DNA of 64,000 bases, taken from Trifolium pratense. Taxonomy: Eukaryota > Streptophyta > Magnoliopsida > Fabales > Fabaceae. The notes under the pieces were generated by a model. That model was not told the origin of the DNA. It saw only the letters and a list, made by a program, of their open reading frames with translations, and did no database searches. Position 1 is the first letter of the stretch. The number at the start of each line of letters is the position of its first letter. The DNA lies in the NCBI RefSeq assembly GCF_020283565.1, contig NC_060063.1, positions 19,596,720 through 19,660,719 on the forward strand, given 5' to 3'. Made by a program: the position numbers and the translations under genes. Shown here piece after piece: positions 1 to 11,223 of this stretch.

Positions 1-193
1 GCATCGCTACTTTGCTTTGCTCGTGATCAGAAATAGTTTCTACTTCAAAGGTTCTGCACTTCTAGAGGTAAACACATAAACTTGTGGTTTTGTGTTCGTT
101 GATTTGTGATTAATGGTTTAATCAAGATCCGTTCATCGGGATTGTTCCGCTAAGAGGATTAATTTTTTGAAAAACCCCTCTTAAATCCCTTCA
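1..193 (+). repeat. 3' part of the left LTR of copia element A
   Basis: It ends in CA at 192-193, immediately before the primer-binding site. It aligns without gaps to 6589-6781 with a single substitution, which suggests a recent insertion, although only about an eighth of the LTR can be compared. Confidence 0.92.
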
Positions 194-194
194 G

Positions 195-206
195 TGGTAT
201 CAGAGC
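195..206 (+). promoter_or_regulatory. Primer-binding site (initiator-Met tRNA type) of copia A
   Basis: TGGTATCAGAGC starts two bases after the LTR's terminal CA. This is the usual plant copia primer site, complementary to the 3' end of initiator methionine tRNA. Confidence 0.92.
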
Positions 207-3200
207 TTTGGTTCTGATTAAATCATTAAATCCGAATCTGATTATGCATAATATGATTATATGCTGATATATTCAAGAGTTATGTGTCTATGTGCTTGCT
301 CGATCGATGTTTGTATTTTTTTATTTTGAATACGATTCAAATAGAGGCAATCATACGAATTTTAATCTGTTCACGTTCTTGTCAAAGAAGTGATTAACTT
401 CTACATCTAATAGTTGTTTGGATGCATGAATATATCGATTTAAGCAATTTGATATGCACTACTTTGATATTTAATTCATATGAGTCAATTCATGATGCCT
501 TTCGGATTTGATCCCATTTAAATTGAGTATTCTATTTTGACTTTAATTCAAACGTGTTGTATTTTAACAAATGAAAAGTACACTTGAAAAAGTTTCAAGA
601 GAGAGCAACTAATTCAATTTATTTTGATATTGAACTATTAGATTTGAATTAAGTTTCTTGTTCAAAAGGGATTTGAATTAAGTTTTTTTAATTTGGCATC
701 ATTAACCGATTTTGGCTTTTAATCTAGAATTAAGGATGTTAATGATTGGTAACAAATCAAAAGTTATATTTGTGGGACAAATAATAAATTGTAATTTGTT
801 ACGATTGGCTCTTAATAGTTAAGATTTGATTTGGTACTTTAAAAGTGATATGAATCAAAAGGTTTGATTCTATTTTAAATTAATTATATTATTTAGAAAT
901 GTTTTGGATAAATAAAATATCATATATCATATTTGATAATTGGAGAATTGTCAAAAGTTTTGATTTATAATATTTAATTTAGAATTAAAATATTTGAATC
1001 AAATTTAATTGTTTTGATATTTCAAAAGTGATTTTGAATCAAAATGTTTGATTCTGTTTCAAGTTAATTATTTGAATTAATTTTAATTATTCAATTTTAT
1101 TAATAATAATAGAGTTATTATTATTGTTATTATTATTTTTTTATGAAATATATATGGTATATGGTTATGACCTTAGATATTTGGCGTTGAATACGGCCTG
1201 CGTGTCGTGATTTATTTTATTTTAAATACGACCTGCGTGTCGTGGTTTATTTTAAATACGGTCTGCGTGTCGTGATTTTTTTATTTATTTGGTTATTAAA
1301 ATAATGTAATTGCTCGAGTTCAAAAGAGGATAATGCCAAATGATGATATCGATGGAGAAGCTTGAGAAGTTTGCTCGTGGGTCAAAGAATTGTAATAAAG
1401 TAGTTTATTTAATTCTTGTGCGTTAGGAGGTCATAACCATACTACCTAATCTGTTTTATTTTATGTATGTGATGCATGAGATGTATGTTTTAATTATATT
1501 TGCCTGGTGTGTTTTATATAATTGTTAAACATATATTTACATGAATGTCATGTAAAGTTAAACGCGTGTATGAGATACACATGTCGGTGAGATCAAATTT
1601 AATTAAAAATCCTTCAAGTACTCATAAAGACTAATATTGAAGATGTAGGTTTTGCCAACGCAAGGTGCATTTTCTATACTAGTAAGATGTGTCTATATTA
1701 AGTTTTATGCTTTCCAAAGAATAGCACCCTTCAAGATCAATATCGATTAATGTAGGTTTTGCCAACGTAAAGTGCATTGTCAATATTGATAAGTTGCGGT
1801 GAGATAACCAGTTTATCCGATTGCTATTTATTGGGTTTAACTTAACTAAAGAAAATATAATATGATTATATGACTTTAGAAGCAAATGTTGGGTCATTCC
1901 ATATGATGGATTAGAATAAGTGTTATTCACCCAACGGAAAGGATATGAGAGTTGTATGAGATACAATTGGAAACAGTTTCCTACCTAAATAACTACGTTT
2001 TGTGTAATCAGCCCAACGCTGACTTAAAACAAAGTGAAATATGGATCTCATTCCCACTAGAAAATCTTCCAACGGAATTTTCCGAATCAAATGTTGAGGG
2101 TCATTTGGTTTGAGTAAAATAGTGGGAGCATATTTAATTAAAGACCTAGTTAAATATGTTTTAATCATGATACAAATATTCTTATTTTCGTAATTAGATA
2201 TATTTGGCATATAATTTATATTTTACTGTAAAAGGTCCTTATGAAGGACATAAAGTTCAGAAAAGAGTTTCTGAATTGGTACATATATATTGAGAATTGT
2301 TCTCAAATAAGAGAAAAACTGCTAATAGTTTTGAAAGAGTCAAAATGAAAGAAAGAAGTAAGACTTCTTCATACATTTTGTTATAGAAAGTTAAATTATT
2401 CACTTTTGCATCTTAGGTATATGATACCAAATGCAAATTTCATATTTGTTGAAATATGAAGTTGTTTAAAGAAGTGAAAATTTGACCATAGATAAAGTCA
2501 ACCTACTTTTAGAATAAAATAGTTTCATTGATCGTAGAAGTTGAGTTTGACATGGAACCAAATAATTGTTATTATGTTTCATTTAATAATAGAAACATTG
2601 GACCTAAACCTTGTATTGACAAGAAAAAGGACTGCTTGTTTGAATAATAGACAAGTGTTGTTTCATTATCCAAATAATGTTTTCTATTCTATTGTTCTAA
2701 TTGAGTAATGGAATTGAGTTCCATCAACTTGATAATCTTATCTATAACAATGATGAATAAGGATCAAATAAGATTTGAACCTTGTAAATTAGTGGCAATT
2801 AATATTGCTTAGTACTAATAAGTGAGACACACATTTCTAGATTCCATAGATAGGAATTTTGGACTCATTTGATTTATATCATTTGAAGGATGTAAGTTCC
2901 ACTTTTGAAAATAGTTCAGTATGTCAATTACCAACTAAGGCAAAGTGACATTTTATCTATTTGAAATATATACATATGAGATGTATATGAACCACTAAAC
3001 TAATTATTTGCTAGATATAATTTTATTTCTTTTACTTCATTTACATTACTAATTAGCTTAGTAGATGTGAATATGTGTGGTTGACACAAAGTATGATTCT
3101 TTGAATTTGTTCAAAGAATTTATGAATGAAGTAAATGAATAATTTTGAAAAGTATTAAGACCATACGAACAAGTCGTAATGGTAAATACTTAGATAAGGA

Positions 3201-5270
3201 GTATAGTAACAACTATTTATATTACATCATGTTCGACATGATTACAAATAAGATAGTTCGTTTATATCTCCAGCGACTCTTTCGAAAAATTATTTTAATT
3301 AGAGTTATTCTTTACCCACAAAAGTTCCAATAAAAGAAATCATAAAGACACCATATTTGATATGGAGGTAAAAGTACCTAGTTTGACTTTATGGTAGTTT
3401 GGGATTGTACGGTTTATAAGATAAACATAATTCCAACTTGGATTAATGTGTATTTGTGGAGGGATCCTAAAGAAACTTAGAAATACTAATTCTACAACAC
3501 TCTCTAGGACAAAAGTTGTTTTGTTACTAGAATTAAAATATTCCTTTAGAAGGAATGTGTCTCTAGAAGAGATAGTGGGAGTGATGTAGAACTTGAGTAA
3601 ATTCGAGTACCACAAAACACATGTTTTTGAGAATGGAACATGAATCGGTTCAACAAGAGTTGTTGTTGGATCACCAGTTCGAGTAGCACAAGACCTATAT
3701 AAGTCGGATATGTCATATCACACAGTTGAGAGTCACGGTTTTACCATGACTCGACAAGGTGATATATGATGCTCATGGAAGATGAGAATGTGACTTATAA
3801 AGAGTCCATGTACACAAAACATATATGGATATTGTTTTGTCATCCAATTGAGTAAGACTCATAGGATAAATATGAGTCTTGTTGTAAAGATTCACATGGA
3901 TGGTAATGTGAATACCTTTATGGTGTGATTAAATGTGAAAGGTTTCACACAAATCATGATGCAATTATGATGAAACCTTTATTTCAATCATAGTGCTTAA
4001 ACTCATTTGATTCCACTTGCAATTATTGTATGTTTTACTACGAGTTCTGGCAGATGGACAACGAGGTTACATTCCTTAATTGGAATGACCTTACATATGT
4101 ATTTGACATATGGACGGAGTTTCGTTAATCTAAAGGATGCTAGAAAAGTATATAAATTACAAAATTCATTTATGAATTTGTTCAAATTTCTCAAAGTTGA
4201 ATTATCAGTTTTATTGATCAAGTTTTATGAAAACTAAGATTAATAAAGGAACTCTTGTGCACACAAGAAAGTCAGTGGGAGTATTTAAATTAATCTGGTA
4301 TTGTATGTGGATGACATACTGATCATCAAGACAATTTTCATACACTACACATGTAAGACATGATTAGGTAATTGTTTCTTGATGAAATACTTAGGCGAGA
4401 CTTCCTAAAAGTTAGGAATCAAGATCTATAGAGATAGATTATTGACATATCTCAACCTTAGCCTATGTACAAATTTGATGAAGTGTACAGACACCTCATG
4501 TGCTTAATTTTATTGAAATTATTGCACACGTCACATGATGTATTTTTTGTCTCAAAGACAATATCCAACCTCATTGGATGAGAAAGGGATGCATGAGAAG
4601 TAACCAAATGCTTTGGCAATTGGGTTGATCATGTATATCATGATATGTACTAGACCAGATGTACTATATGCTATTAGCATAAACAATATGTACCAAATTA
4701 TTTCTAGTGATTGTCATTAGATCACCATCAAGAATATCCATGGATATCTTAAAAGGATTAAGGATGGCTTCTTGATTGGATCTGGAAATGATCATTGTAA
4801 ATGAGTTACAATGATACTAATTGTCCAAAACCGAAGAACAGTATACCCATATTGTAGTCTGGAATAAACTTTATGCTCGGATGTCAAATCTGTAAGCTTA
4901 CAAGCTTCAGAAGATTGATATATCTATTACAAAGGTCAGATATATGATTTGAATCGTTTGTCTCATAAGATGAGGCAGAAAATTGTTTTCCTTACGTTGC
5001 AGATTCCCTTGACCTCATTAAAGATGGTAATGGTTTAATCTTGCAAGCAACAGAAAACCAGATCTCACCAACGATTCAAATACAAGTTTTGACACTTTAT
5101 TTCTTTTGATAGAAGATCAAAAGTGTAAATTGGAAGATGTATCAGGTACCAACATAGGAAAGAGTTTCTTATCCACTAATAGAAAATCTTGCATAGAAGA
5201 TGCTTGATGATCACGCTAGTCCAATAGATGTTGAGTTAATATCTGATTGGCTTTAGTGCTAGTGGGAGAT
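207..5270 (+). pseudogene. Decayed copia gag-pol interior of element A
   Basis: No long open frame remains, but conserved copia blocks appear in the correct order. Around 3145-3200 an integrase core is readable (IKTIRTSRNGKYLDKEY), with the usual RSDRGGEY motif altered so that an acidic catalytic residue is lost. Around 3350-3420 the TPY.IW.GK block is visible. At 4040-4180 the reverse transcriptase WQMD and DARKVYKL blocks are in different frames. At 4303-4335 LVLYVDDILII holds the catalytic YVDD. At about 4630-4760 lies the RNase H block CTRPDVLYAI. The purine-rich tract AGTGGGAGA at 5261-5269 abuts the right LTR. Two copies of an 'aggttttgccaacg' segment lie at about 1647 and 1755. No functional protein can come from this copy. 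Confidence 0.85.
1190..1285 (+). repeat. Short tandem repeat in the copia A interior
   Basis: Three imperfect copies of a roughly 35-45 base unit containing 'cctgcgtgtcgtg' or 'tctgcgtgtcgtg' and 'ttttaaatacg'. They lie in the leader or gag region of element A. Confidence 0.8.
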
Positions 5271-6781
5271 TGTTGGAGTAAGCCCTAAAAGCCAATATGT
5301 TTTGATAGAATCTTCTTTTGTATCATGACTTTGATTTATATATTTAATATATATAAAAAGGCATTTCTTTATTATGTTTGTTTCAAACTAATAAAGTCCC
5401 TAGAATAGCTAGTCTAATTAATGGAACATTAAGTGTGACTTAATAGTGAGACTCCATTAAACATAAGGACACTATTCTTAAAGTATCCGTAGTCAAGTTT
5501 TACTGTGATGTGGGATAACAGTAAAACATAGAGACTATTGTGTGAGTAGACTGATGACCTCATCTCACGTGTCATGGATATGAGATATCAAGTCTTCACA
5601 TAGATATAAATATTAGGAGTAATATTTATATTGGATTGACCCACCATGAGAATACTACATAGTGTGTTATGAAAAGTGTCATAAGTTATTCTCATAGTGA
5701 TAATGGTGTATACCACCCTTCGACCTGAAACCACTATGGACCCTAGATGTGGAGTAGAGTACTTAGTTGCCGTTCAAACATTGTCCGTAACAGGATGACT
5801 ATAAAGTCGGTTGATGGGTACTCCACAAATCATGCTGAGGGACATGAGTGACCTAGATGGAATTTGCCCCTCATGCATAACAGGAGTAATATCTACGGGC
5901 CTCTTGATGGAATATGACTGATAAAATGCGTGGCCACGCCGAACTAAGTCAATATGAGATATTGAGCTTATTCGTTACTCAGTATATTCTGGGATCAAGA
6001 AATAAGATATTGAACCATACAAGGATGACACGATCTATGTCTTGTGTTCAATATAGATATAAGGGCAAAGGGGTAATTATACACACGATCGTTATCATGG
6101 AAATGTTTCGTCAGATCACATGACATTCTCGTCACTTGGGTAGCAGTGATGTGTTGCTAGATACCGCTCACTGTTTATAATATTAAATATGTGATTTAAT
6201 ATTATTGCCAACGTTACGAGAACCTATAGGGTCACACACAAAGGACAGATAGATGAGAGAAATAAATAAGTAAGACTTATTTATAAAATAATAAGTAGGA
6301 CTTATTAGTAATTAAATAATTAAGTATGACTTATTATTTAATTAGAGAAGCGTGGCACACCGTAAAGTATGGTGCACTTAAGTAAAATACAGCACACCGT
6401 AAGGTACGGTGGATATTCAAATAAGTCTATAAAAAGAATACACTTATGTGCTGAATTTTAACCTAAGAGTTAGTCCTAAAATTTAGAAACCTAGCCGCCG
6501 CTCTCTAAACCCCGTTCTCTCTGAATCTCTGGTGGAATTGGCTAGCACCGGTCATCGGAGAAGTTCTGTTCATGTGGACTGAGTAGATGCATCGCTACTT
6601 TGCTTTGCTCGTGATCAGAAATAGTTTCTACTTCAAAGGTTCTGCACTTCAAGAGGTAAACACATAAACTTGTGGTTTTGTGTTCGTTGATTTGTGATTA
6701 ATGGTTTAATCAAGATCCGTTCATCGGGATTGTTCCGCTAAGAGGATTAATTTTTTGAAAAACCCCTCTTAAATCCCTTCA
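5271..6781 (+). repeat. Right LTR of copia element A (1511 bp)
   Basis: It begins TGTTGGAG right after the polypurine tract and ends TTCA at 6781. A likely U3 TATA box (TATAAAA) lies at about 6427. Upstream of it are two copies of GCACACCGTAARGTAYGGTG-like sequence (6357-6412) and three 'taagtaNgacttatt' units (6268-6345), plausible promoter repeats. Confidence 0.9.
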
Positions 6782-7318
6782 CATACTTCTAACCATATTC
6801 ATTAGTGTCCTGTTTTTTCTCTCATAAACTCCATTTTGCTGGGGAGTGTATGCAGTGGTCAACTGCCTTTTAATGCCTTGATTGCTACAAAATTCATTAA
6901 AAGCATTTAAGAGAAATTCACCACCTATATCTGTCCTTAAGCATTGTATAGTACATCCTGACTCATTTTCAACTAATGCTTTAAAGTTTTTGAAAGTATC
7001 TAATGCACTAGATTTTTCTTTCAAAAAATAAATTCAAGTCTTTCTTGAGAAATCATCTGTGAAGGTGATGAAATACCTGTTACCTCCATTGCTTATTGGA
7101 TTGATGGGACCACATATATCTGAGTGAATAAGCTCCAATTTCTTGCCAGCTCTCCACACAGCCTGCTTATGAATAGCTTCCCTGTGTTGCTTACCAGTCA
7201 AGCAATCTACACATTTTTCATTCATATCTTCTAGTGATGGTAGTCCTTTTACCATATCTTTCTTAGCCAAAATATTCAAACCTTTGATGCTCAAATGAGC
7301 ATATCTATCATGCCATAA
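6782..7318 (-). pseudogene. copia B integrase, truncated by element A
   Basis: The sequence reads HLSIKGLNILAKKDMV, then the zinc-binding CVDCLTGKQH and the DDE core. The core residues are the D of HSDICGP, the D of RTDIGGEF and the E of NGVYERKNR. A TGA at about 7032-7034 interrupts SRKT.IYFLKEK, where relatives have Trp. The frame is lost at 6782, where element A begins. This catalytic domain would insert cDNA in the nucleus. This copy has a nonsense codon and no C-terminal part. Confidence 0.87.
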
Positions 7319-7321
7319 CTA

Positions 7322-7875
7322 AGACCAATTTTCTTTTGAAACTTTAAGGCATTTGGGAGTAATCACTGCAGCATTCAGAGTGTACATTCTATTGGCTGAC
7401 ATATGTGTAACAAATAGCAGCCCTTTGTCATCATGGAAGATTTTGCAAGTATCATTTTTTAAGATGATAGTTACATTCTTCTGTTGTATTTGTCCAATGC
7501 TCAAAAGATTGGTCTTTAGACCAGGTATGTAGTAAACTTCTGTTATGACATGAATTCTACCATTGATACTTAGCTTGACATTACCTTTTCCCATGACATC
7601 CATCTTTGAATCATCTCCAAGCTTTACAATATCTCTGTAGCTTTCATCAAATTCATATAACCAGCTTTTATTTCCAACCATATGATTGCTGCAACCTGAG
7701 TCTAGAAACCATCTTTCACTTTCGAATTCCTCATAGTTGGTTTTGGCCATGAGGAACATTTCATCTTCATCATCAAATGCAGCATATTTTGCAGACTCTT
7801 CCCAAGAAGGACACTCATTCTTGTATTGGCCTAGCTTGTGACACTTATAGCACTCAACACTTTCTTTGTTCTTCA
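7322..7875 (-). pseudogene. copia B zinc knuckle, protease and GAG-pre-integrase
   Basis: The frame opens with a zinc knuckle, CYKCHKLGQYKNEC, in which the usual histidine of CX2CX4HX4C is replaced by Q. It continues with the aspartic protease motif WFLDSGCSNHM (catalytic Asp in DSGC) and the GAG-pre-integrase segment (YYIPGLKTNLLSIGQ). It ends in a TAG at 7319-7321 just before LWHDRYAHLS, which in relatives continues without a stop, so this is a nonsense mutation. The frame is shifted relative to gag upstream. Confidence 0.85.
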
Positions 7876-8522
7876 TTAGCAACCTTGAGAGCTTGTTCTT
7901 CATGACTGGTATGCTTACTTTTCATCTTTTGTTCATGAACAATTAGGCTGCTCTGAAGTGCATCAATGGAAAGGTTAGTTACATCATTGGACTCCTCTAT
8001 GGAGCAGGTGACATAGTTGAATTTCTCTGTCATTGAACGCAAGATTTTTTCAACTATGGTCACTTGTTCCATTCTTTCACCTTGTGAGGTCATCTTGTTT
8101 GCAATTGCCATGGTTCTTGCAAAATACTCAGTCACTGTTTCATCTTCCCTCATTTCAAGAACTTCAAATTCTCTTCTTGAAGCTTGAAGTTGAGCACGTT
8201 TTACCTTGGTTGAGCCCTTATACTTCAACCTCATTGAATCCCAAATTTCTTTCGAGGTTTCTTTCGAAAGAATTGTCTCTAGAATATCACGATCAATTGA
8301 ATGGAACAAATAGTTCTTTACCTTCATATCTGTGATCTTTCTTGCATTGGCTTGCTGAACTTGCTCTGTTGTTGCATTAGGTGGAGCCACCGTGACTCCA
8401 TTCTCAATCAACGACCAATACTCTTTTGATCGGAGCAAATTCTCCATCAACATTGCCCAATGATCGTAGAAACCATCAAATTTCGGAATTGATGGTTTGA
8501 GAAAGTCTGAATGATCAGCCAT
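7854..8522 (-). pseudogene. copia B gag, UBN2-type domain
   Basis: The product starts MADHSDFLKPSIPKFDG, followed by WAMLMENLLRSKEYW and the typical EIWDSMRLKYKG and RREFEVLEM...VTEYFARTM blocks of plant copia gag. The start at 8522 is chosen because the family's gag begins there; the frame stays open upstream to 8567. The frame ends at 7854, where the zinc-knuckle reading continues in another frame, so a frameshift separates gag from the rest of the polyprotein. Gag would form the cytoplasmic virus-like particle. This copy is inactive. Confidence 0.85.
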
Positions 8523-8696
8523 TGTTGAATCAATGGAAGGAAGAAGATAGCCTGAGGGATAAGGCACGATCTTGAATCTTGTACGGCGGAGCTATCAAGA
8601 ATTGAACGAAACGAAGGCAGTTACGGTGGTTGCAACCGTTGTAACTGTCACTCAACAAATAAACTTTCTTCTCTCTCTGCCCCTGGATTAAAGGCG

Positions 8697-8708
8697 ATTG
8701 ATACCACT
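8697..8708 (-). promoter_or_regulatory. Primer-binding site of copia B
   Basis: On the - strand the LTR end ACATAACA is followed by AG and TGGTATCAATCGCC. TGGTATCA matches the start of the iMet-tRNA primer site; the following bases depart from the usual GAGC. Confidence 0.75.
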
Positions 8709-8846
8709 TGTTATGTCAAAATGGTAATCCTCTCCTTTCATTGATCATGCTCATGAGCTTAAATAGGCAAAGCACCACATATAAGCCAATGGACCAAAGT
8801 ACAACATTTGTATTGGGCTTAAACACATGAGGCCCAATACCTAACA
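8709..8846 (-). repeat. 5' LTR of copia B (138 bp)
   Basis: On the - strand it begins TGTTAGGTATTGGGCC and ends GACATAACA, with TGTTA/TAACA ends. It is short for a copia LTR. The outer border agrees with the point where the flanking DNA resumes homology to 10286 onward. Confidence 0.8.
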
Positions 8847-8908
8847 AAAATAAACATGTTGCAATAGCCTATTTAACATGACTAGAGAAGTAATGTTAGA
8901 TAAAGGAC

Positions 8909-9411
8909 CAAGGTTATCAAAACCGGACCGGTTGGACCGTGAACCGGTCATGAAAACGGTTCGGTTTTGAGCAAAAAACGGATAGGAAACCGACCGGCAA
9001 AAAAACGCGTGAACCGGGGTCGAACCGGGTTGAACCGGTGAACCGGGCGGGCGGTTCAAGCGGTTTTGCAGATTTTTTAAAAATAAAAAATAAATAAATA
9101 GGGCAAAACGACGTCGTTTTAATTTTTTTAAAAAAAAAATCTGAAACAAAACAACGACGTCGTACGAATAGGAAATGTTTTTGTTTTTCATCTATTTTTC
9201 ATTTGGTTTGAATTATAAATTTTATTTTATTTTGACTTGTGATATTTTATCTTTTTAATGTGTGAAATTATGAAATATTGAGCAATTATTCATATATATT
9301 TATTTATATATTAATTAAAATATATATTTAATTAAAAATGGTTTGACCCCAATTGAACCTTGAACCGGTGAGCTTGCCGGTTCATTGACCGGTCCGGTTC
9401 TGACAACCTTG
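8909..9411. mobile_element. hAT-type MITE, 503 bp
   Basis: The termini are CAAGGTTATCAAAACCGGAC and the complement of CAAGGTTGTCAGAACCGGAC. The 8-bp duplication TAAAGGAC is exact on both sides (8901-8908 and 9412-9419). The paralogous copy at about 10312-10325 carries a single TAAAGGAC, the empty site. The 8-bp duplication and CAAGG ends are hAT features. The interior contains 'acgacgtcgt' and has no coding capacity. Confidence 0.93.
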
Positions 9412-9575
9412 TAAAGGACATACCAGTCAATTTATTTAAATATAGTAATTTTTTATCGTTTCCCATTTATAAAAAATAAATAAAATTGTCAAATATTTTG
9501 CTTTTTAAATCTAATAATTTATTACAATATTTATTGAAAACACAAACAAGTTGAGTTATAAATATAGTTTCTACC

Positions 9576-10182
9576 TTTGGTGCATTGGCCCTGATACCCT
9601 AATTCTTTCTCCTGCCGCCGTAAAAACTTCTTCTTGTTCTCTTTTTTCTGGTTTATCAATTAGGGAGGGGTGATTGAGGATCAATTTTGATCCAAAATCA
9701 CCCCTCTTGATTCTTTTTTAATTACGTTTTTATTTAAATAAGTGATTTTCACATATTCTTGAGTTCGTTTGAGATTTTCATATTTGTGATTTATTTGTCT
9801 GGTGTTTGTTTTGAGTCTCATCTTAGTACGGTGTTTGTTTTGAGTCTCGTCTTAGTATGGTGTTTGTCCCGTCTTAGTACGGTGTTTGTTTTGTTCATTT
9901 TTGCATATTTACTTCGATCCAGATCCAATACAGATTCAATGACTCTATCGTCTTCAACGTTGCAGATCTGGGAGCATGACTATTCCGGACACTTGTATTT
10001 CGTCATATCAATTGTAGGCTTAAAGATAAAGCTGTTTTATGCTATTAACTTTGATGCTGTGAAATTGTTCGCAAATTCATTCTTTTTAGTTTTTAGCGAT
10101 TTTGAATATGTAATGATTTTGATTGATGTACTATCTACCAATATGAATGAATGAATATTATTTATGTTTGTCAAAAAAAATC
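9576..10182 (+). mobile_element. Retroposon (LINE-mobilised or processed-transcript-like), 607 bp
   Basis: The direct repeat TAGTTTCTACC flanks the insert (9565-9575 and 10183-10193), and the 3' end has an A-run (TCAAAAAAAATC) after a gene-like AT-rich tail. The paralogous segment near 10655 has no insert. The 5' part contains 'cctgccgccg', and around 9815-9895 there are about four units of a 'tagtacggtgtttgttttgagtctcgtc'-like repeat. No convincing protein is readable; a 131-codon open frame at 9759-10154 is unlike any protein I know. I read it as a non-autonomous retroposon or retrocopy of a noncoding RNA, family not recognised. Confidence 0.75.
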
Positions 10183-10436
10183 TAGTTTCTACCATAACCG
10201 AAGCAATGTAAATAATTAAAAAAAAGGTTAAAAGTAGAGTATTGATGTATGAACTCGTATTGATGTAGGAACTCATTTTACTTTGAAATGTTGAAATAAA
10301 CATGTTGCAAAACGTTAGATAAAGGACAGTCAATGCAAGTCAATCTATTTAAATTTAATAATTTTTTATCATTTCCTATTTATAAAAAATTTATTGTCAA
10401 AGAATTGTTACGTAACTCTTTCTTTTTTTTTTGTTT

Positions 10437-10515
10437 ACAATGAGTTGGGAATCGAACCAAGAAGCTATAACATACTACCGAAACTCCTCACCATTAGACC
10501 AAACCTAGTCGCTTT
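10437..10515 (-). mobile_element. tRNA-derived SINE-like insertion
   Basis: On the - strand an A-box-like TGGTCTAATGGTGAGGAG and a B box GGTTCGATTCC are spaced as in a tRNA. The body is flanked by a direct repeat of AACTCTTKCTTTTTTTTT type (left from 10414, right from 10516). It lies in copy 2 of the host duplication and is absent from copy 1. Confidence 0.65.
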
Positions 10516-10805
10516 AACTCTTGCTTTTTTTTTGTTTGTCTATACAGTTATATAATTTCAAATCCTAATAAAACCTTGAATAGGATTTTAAATCTAATAA
10601 ATTATTACATTATTTATTGAAAATACAACAAAGTTGAGTTATAGATCTAGTTTCTAACCTGCAACCATGACCGAAGCAATATGTAATTAATTAAAAAAAA
10701 GGCTATTTCACATGACCACGAAGCAATATTTATAAATTAATTTTACATAACACTTTTACTCGTGAACAAATTATTTGTTGGATATTTTGGCTATTTCAAA
10801 AGTTT

Positions 10806-10992
10806 TTTTAAAACTAAAGGTATCCTCCGCGTGTAACTGCAGAGACTAATCCCCCAAAATAACTGAGATCCATTTAAGGGGATGATCTCTCCCAACAAAT
10901 GTTTATTCATACGCACCGGCCATATATCGAGCCCAAGACCAAATTGTTAAGGAATCCAAATATCTACCACTTGTGTCACACTAGGTTGGTGA
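10806..10992 (-). mobile_element. SINE-like insertion with 15-bp target duplication
   Basis: The direct repeat CTATTTCAAAAGTTT occurs at 10791-10805 and again at 10993-11007. On the - strand the insert ends in an A-run against the duplication, and a weak B box (GGGCTCGATAT) follows 'ttcttaacaatttggtc'-type text. Family not recognised. Confidence 0.65.
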
Positions 10993-11007
10993 CTATTTCA
11001 AAAGTTT

Positions 11008-11223
11008 AATTATATGTGTCGAATATTTTTTAAGTGAAAAATATAATTTTAATGGAATATAATTATTTTCTATTATATTTATTTAATGTTTTGATCTAAA
11101 TTGACTCGGTCTTTTCATGTCGGATTCCCTATATAATAGTAGCACTCGGGAGTGGTTATGGTGGGGTGTGGTTATGGTGCATAAGCCCAAACTTATGCAC
11201 CTTGCATAAACTTGCTTCATACA
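11008..11223. other. No gene; remnant of a 'gttatggtgcataag' element
   Basis: At about 11172-11222, 'gttatggtgcataag...ttatgcaccttgcataaac' matches the terminal repeat of the MITE at 16788. The MULE at 11235 therefore appears to have inserted just inside the left end of an older copy of that family. The rest shows no recognisable feature. Confidence 0.5.

Larger units (their letters stand above)
1..6781 (+). mobile_element. Ty1/copia LTR retrotransposon A, non-autonomous (left end cut by window)
   Basis: The 193 bases at the window start recur at 6589-6781 with one difference (63 versus 6651), so they are the two LTR ends of one element. A tRNA-iMet type primer site follows the left LTR and a purine-rich tract precedes the right one. 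The + strand interior shows collinear but shattered copia pol motifs (integrase about 3145, reverse transcriptase about 4030-4340, RNase H about 4600-4760). From the 1511-bp right LTR, the complete element should be about 8.1 kb. It lies inside copia element B, whose integrase resumes at 6782. The target-site duplication cannot be checked because the left junction is outside the window. Confidence 0.9.
6782..8846 (-). mobile_element. Ty1/copia retrotransposon B, 5' half, interrupted by element A
   Basis: Reading leftwards on the - strand: a 138-bp LTR (8709-8846), primer site, gag, zinc knuckle, protease and integrase. The integrase stops dead at the LTR of element A. The rest of pol and the 3' LTR should lie about 1.3 kb to the left of the window start, beyond element A's left LTR. 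Host sequence matching a paralogous segment at 10286 begins directly after 8846. Confidence 0.9.
8847..10760 (+). repeat. Tandem host duplication, each copy hit by different insertions
   Basis: Copy 1 is 8847-8908 plus 9420-9575 plus 10194-10285. Copy 2 is about 10286-10760. Shared blocks include 'aaataaacatgttgcaa', 'gttagataaaggac', 'tttataaaaaat' and 'gagttata.at.tagtttct'. Copy 1 contains a hAT MITE and a retroposon, and copy 2 contains a SINE-like insert. Each copy therefore supplies the empty site for the other's insertions. Confidence 0.85.

Noticed and set aside
3145..3333. 62-codon frame as an independent gene
   Set aside because: It is the surviving piece of the copia A integrase, not a separate gene.
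9759..10154. 131-codon open frame in the 9.6-10.2 kb insert
   Set aside because: It overlaps the tandem repeat of the retroposon, has no recognisable domain and an unlikely composition.
10437..10515. Possible functional tRNA gene
   Set aside because: Only A- and B-box-like words fit; no acceptor stem or anticodon arm could be folded, and flanking direct repeats mark it as a SINE-like insertion.
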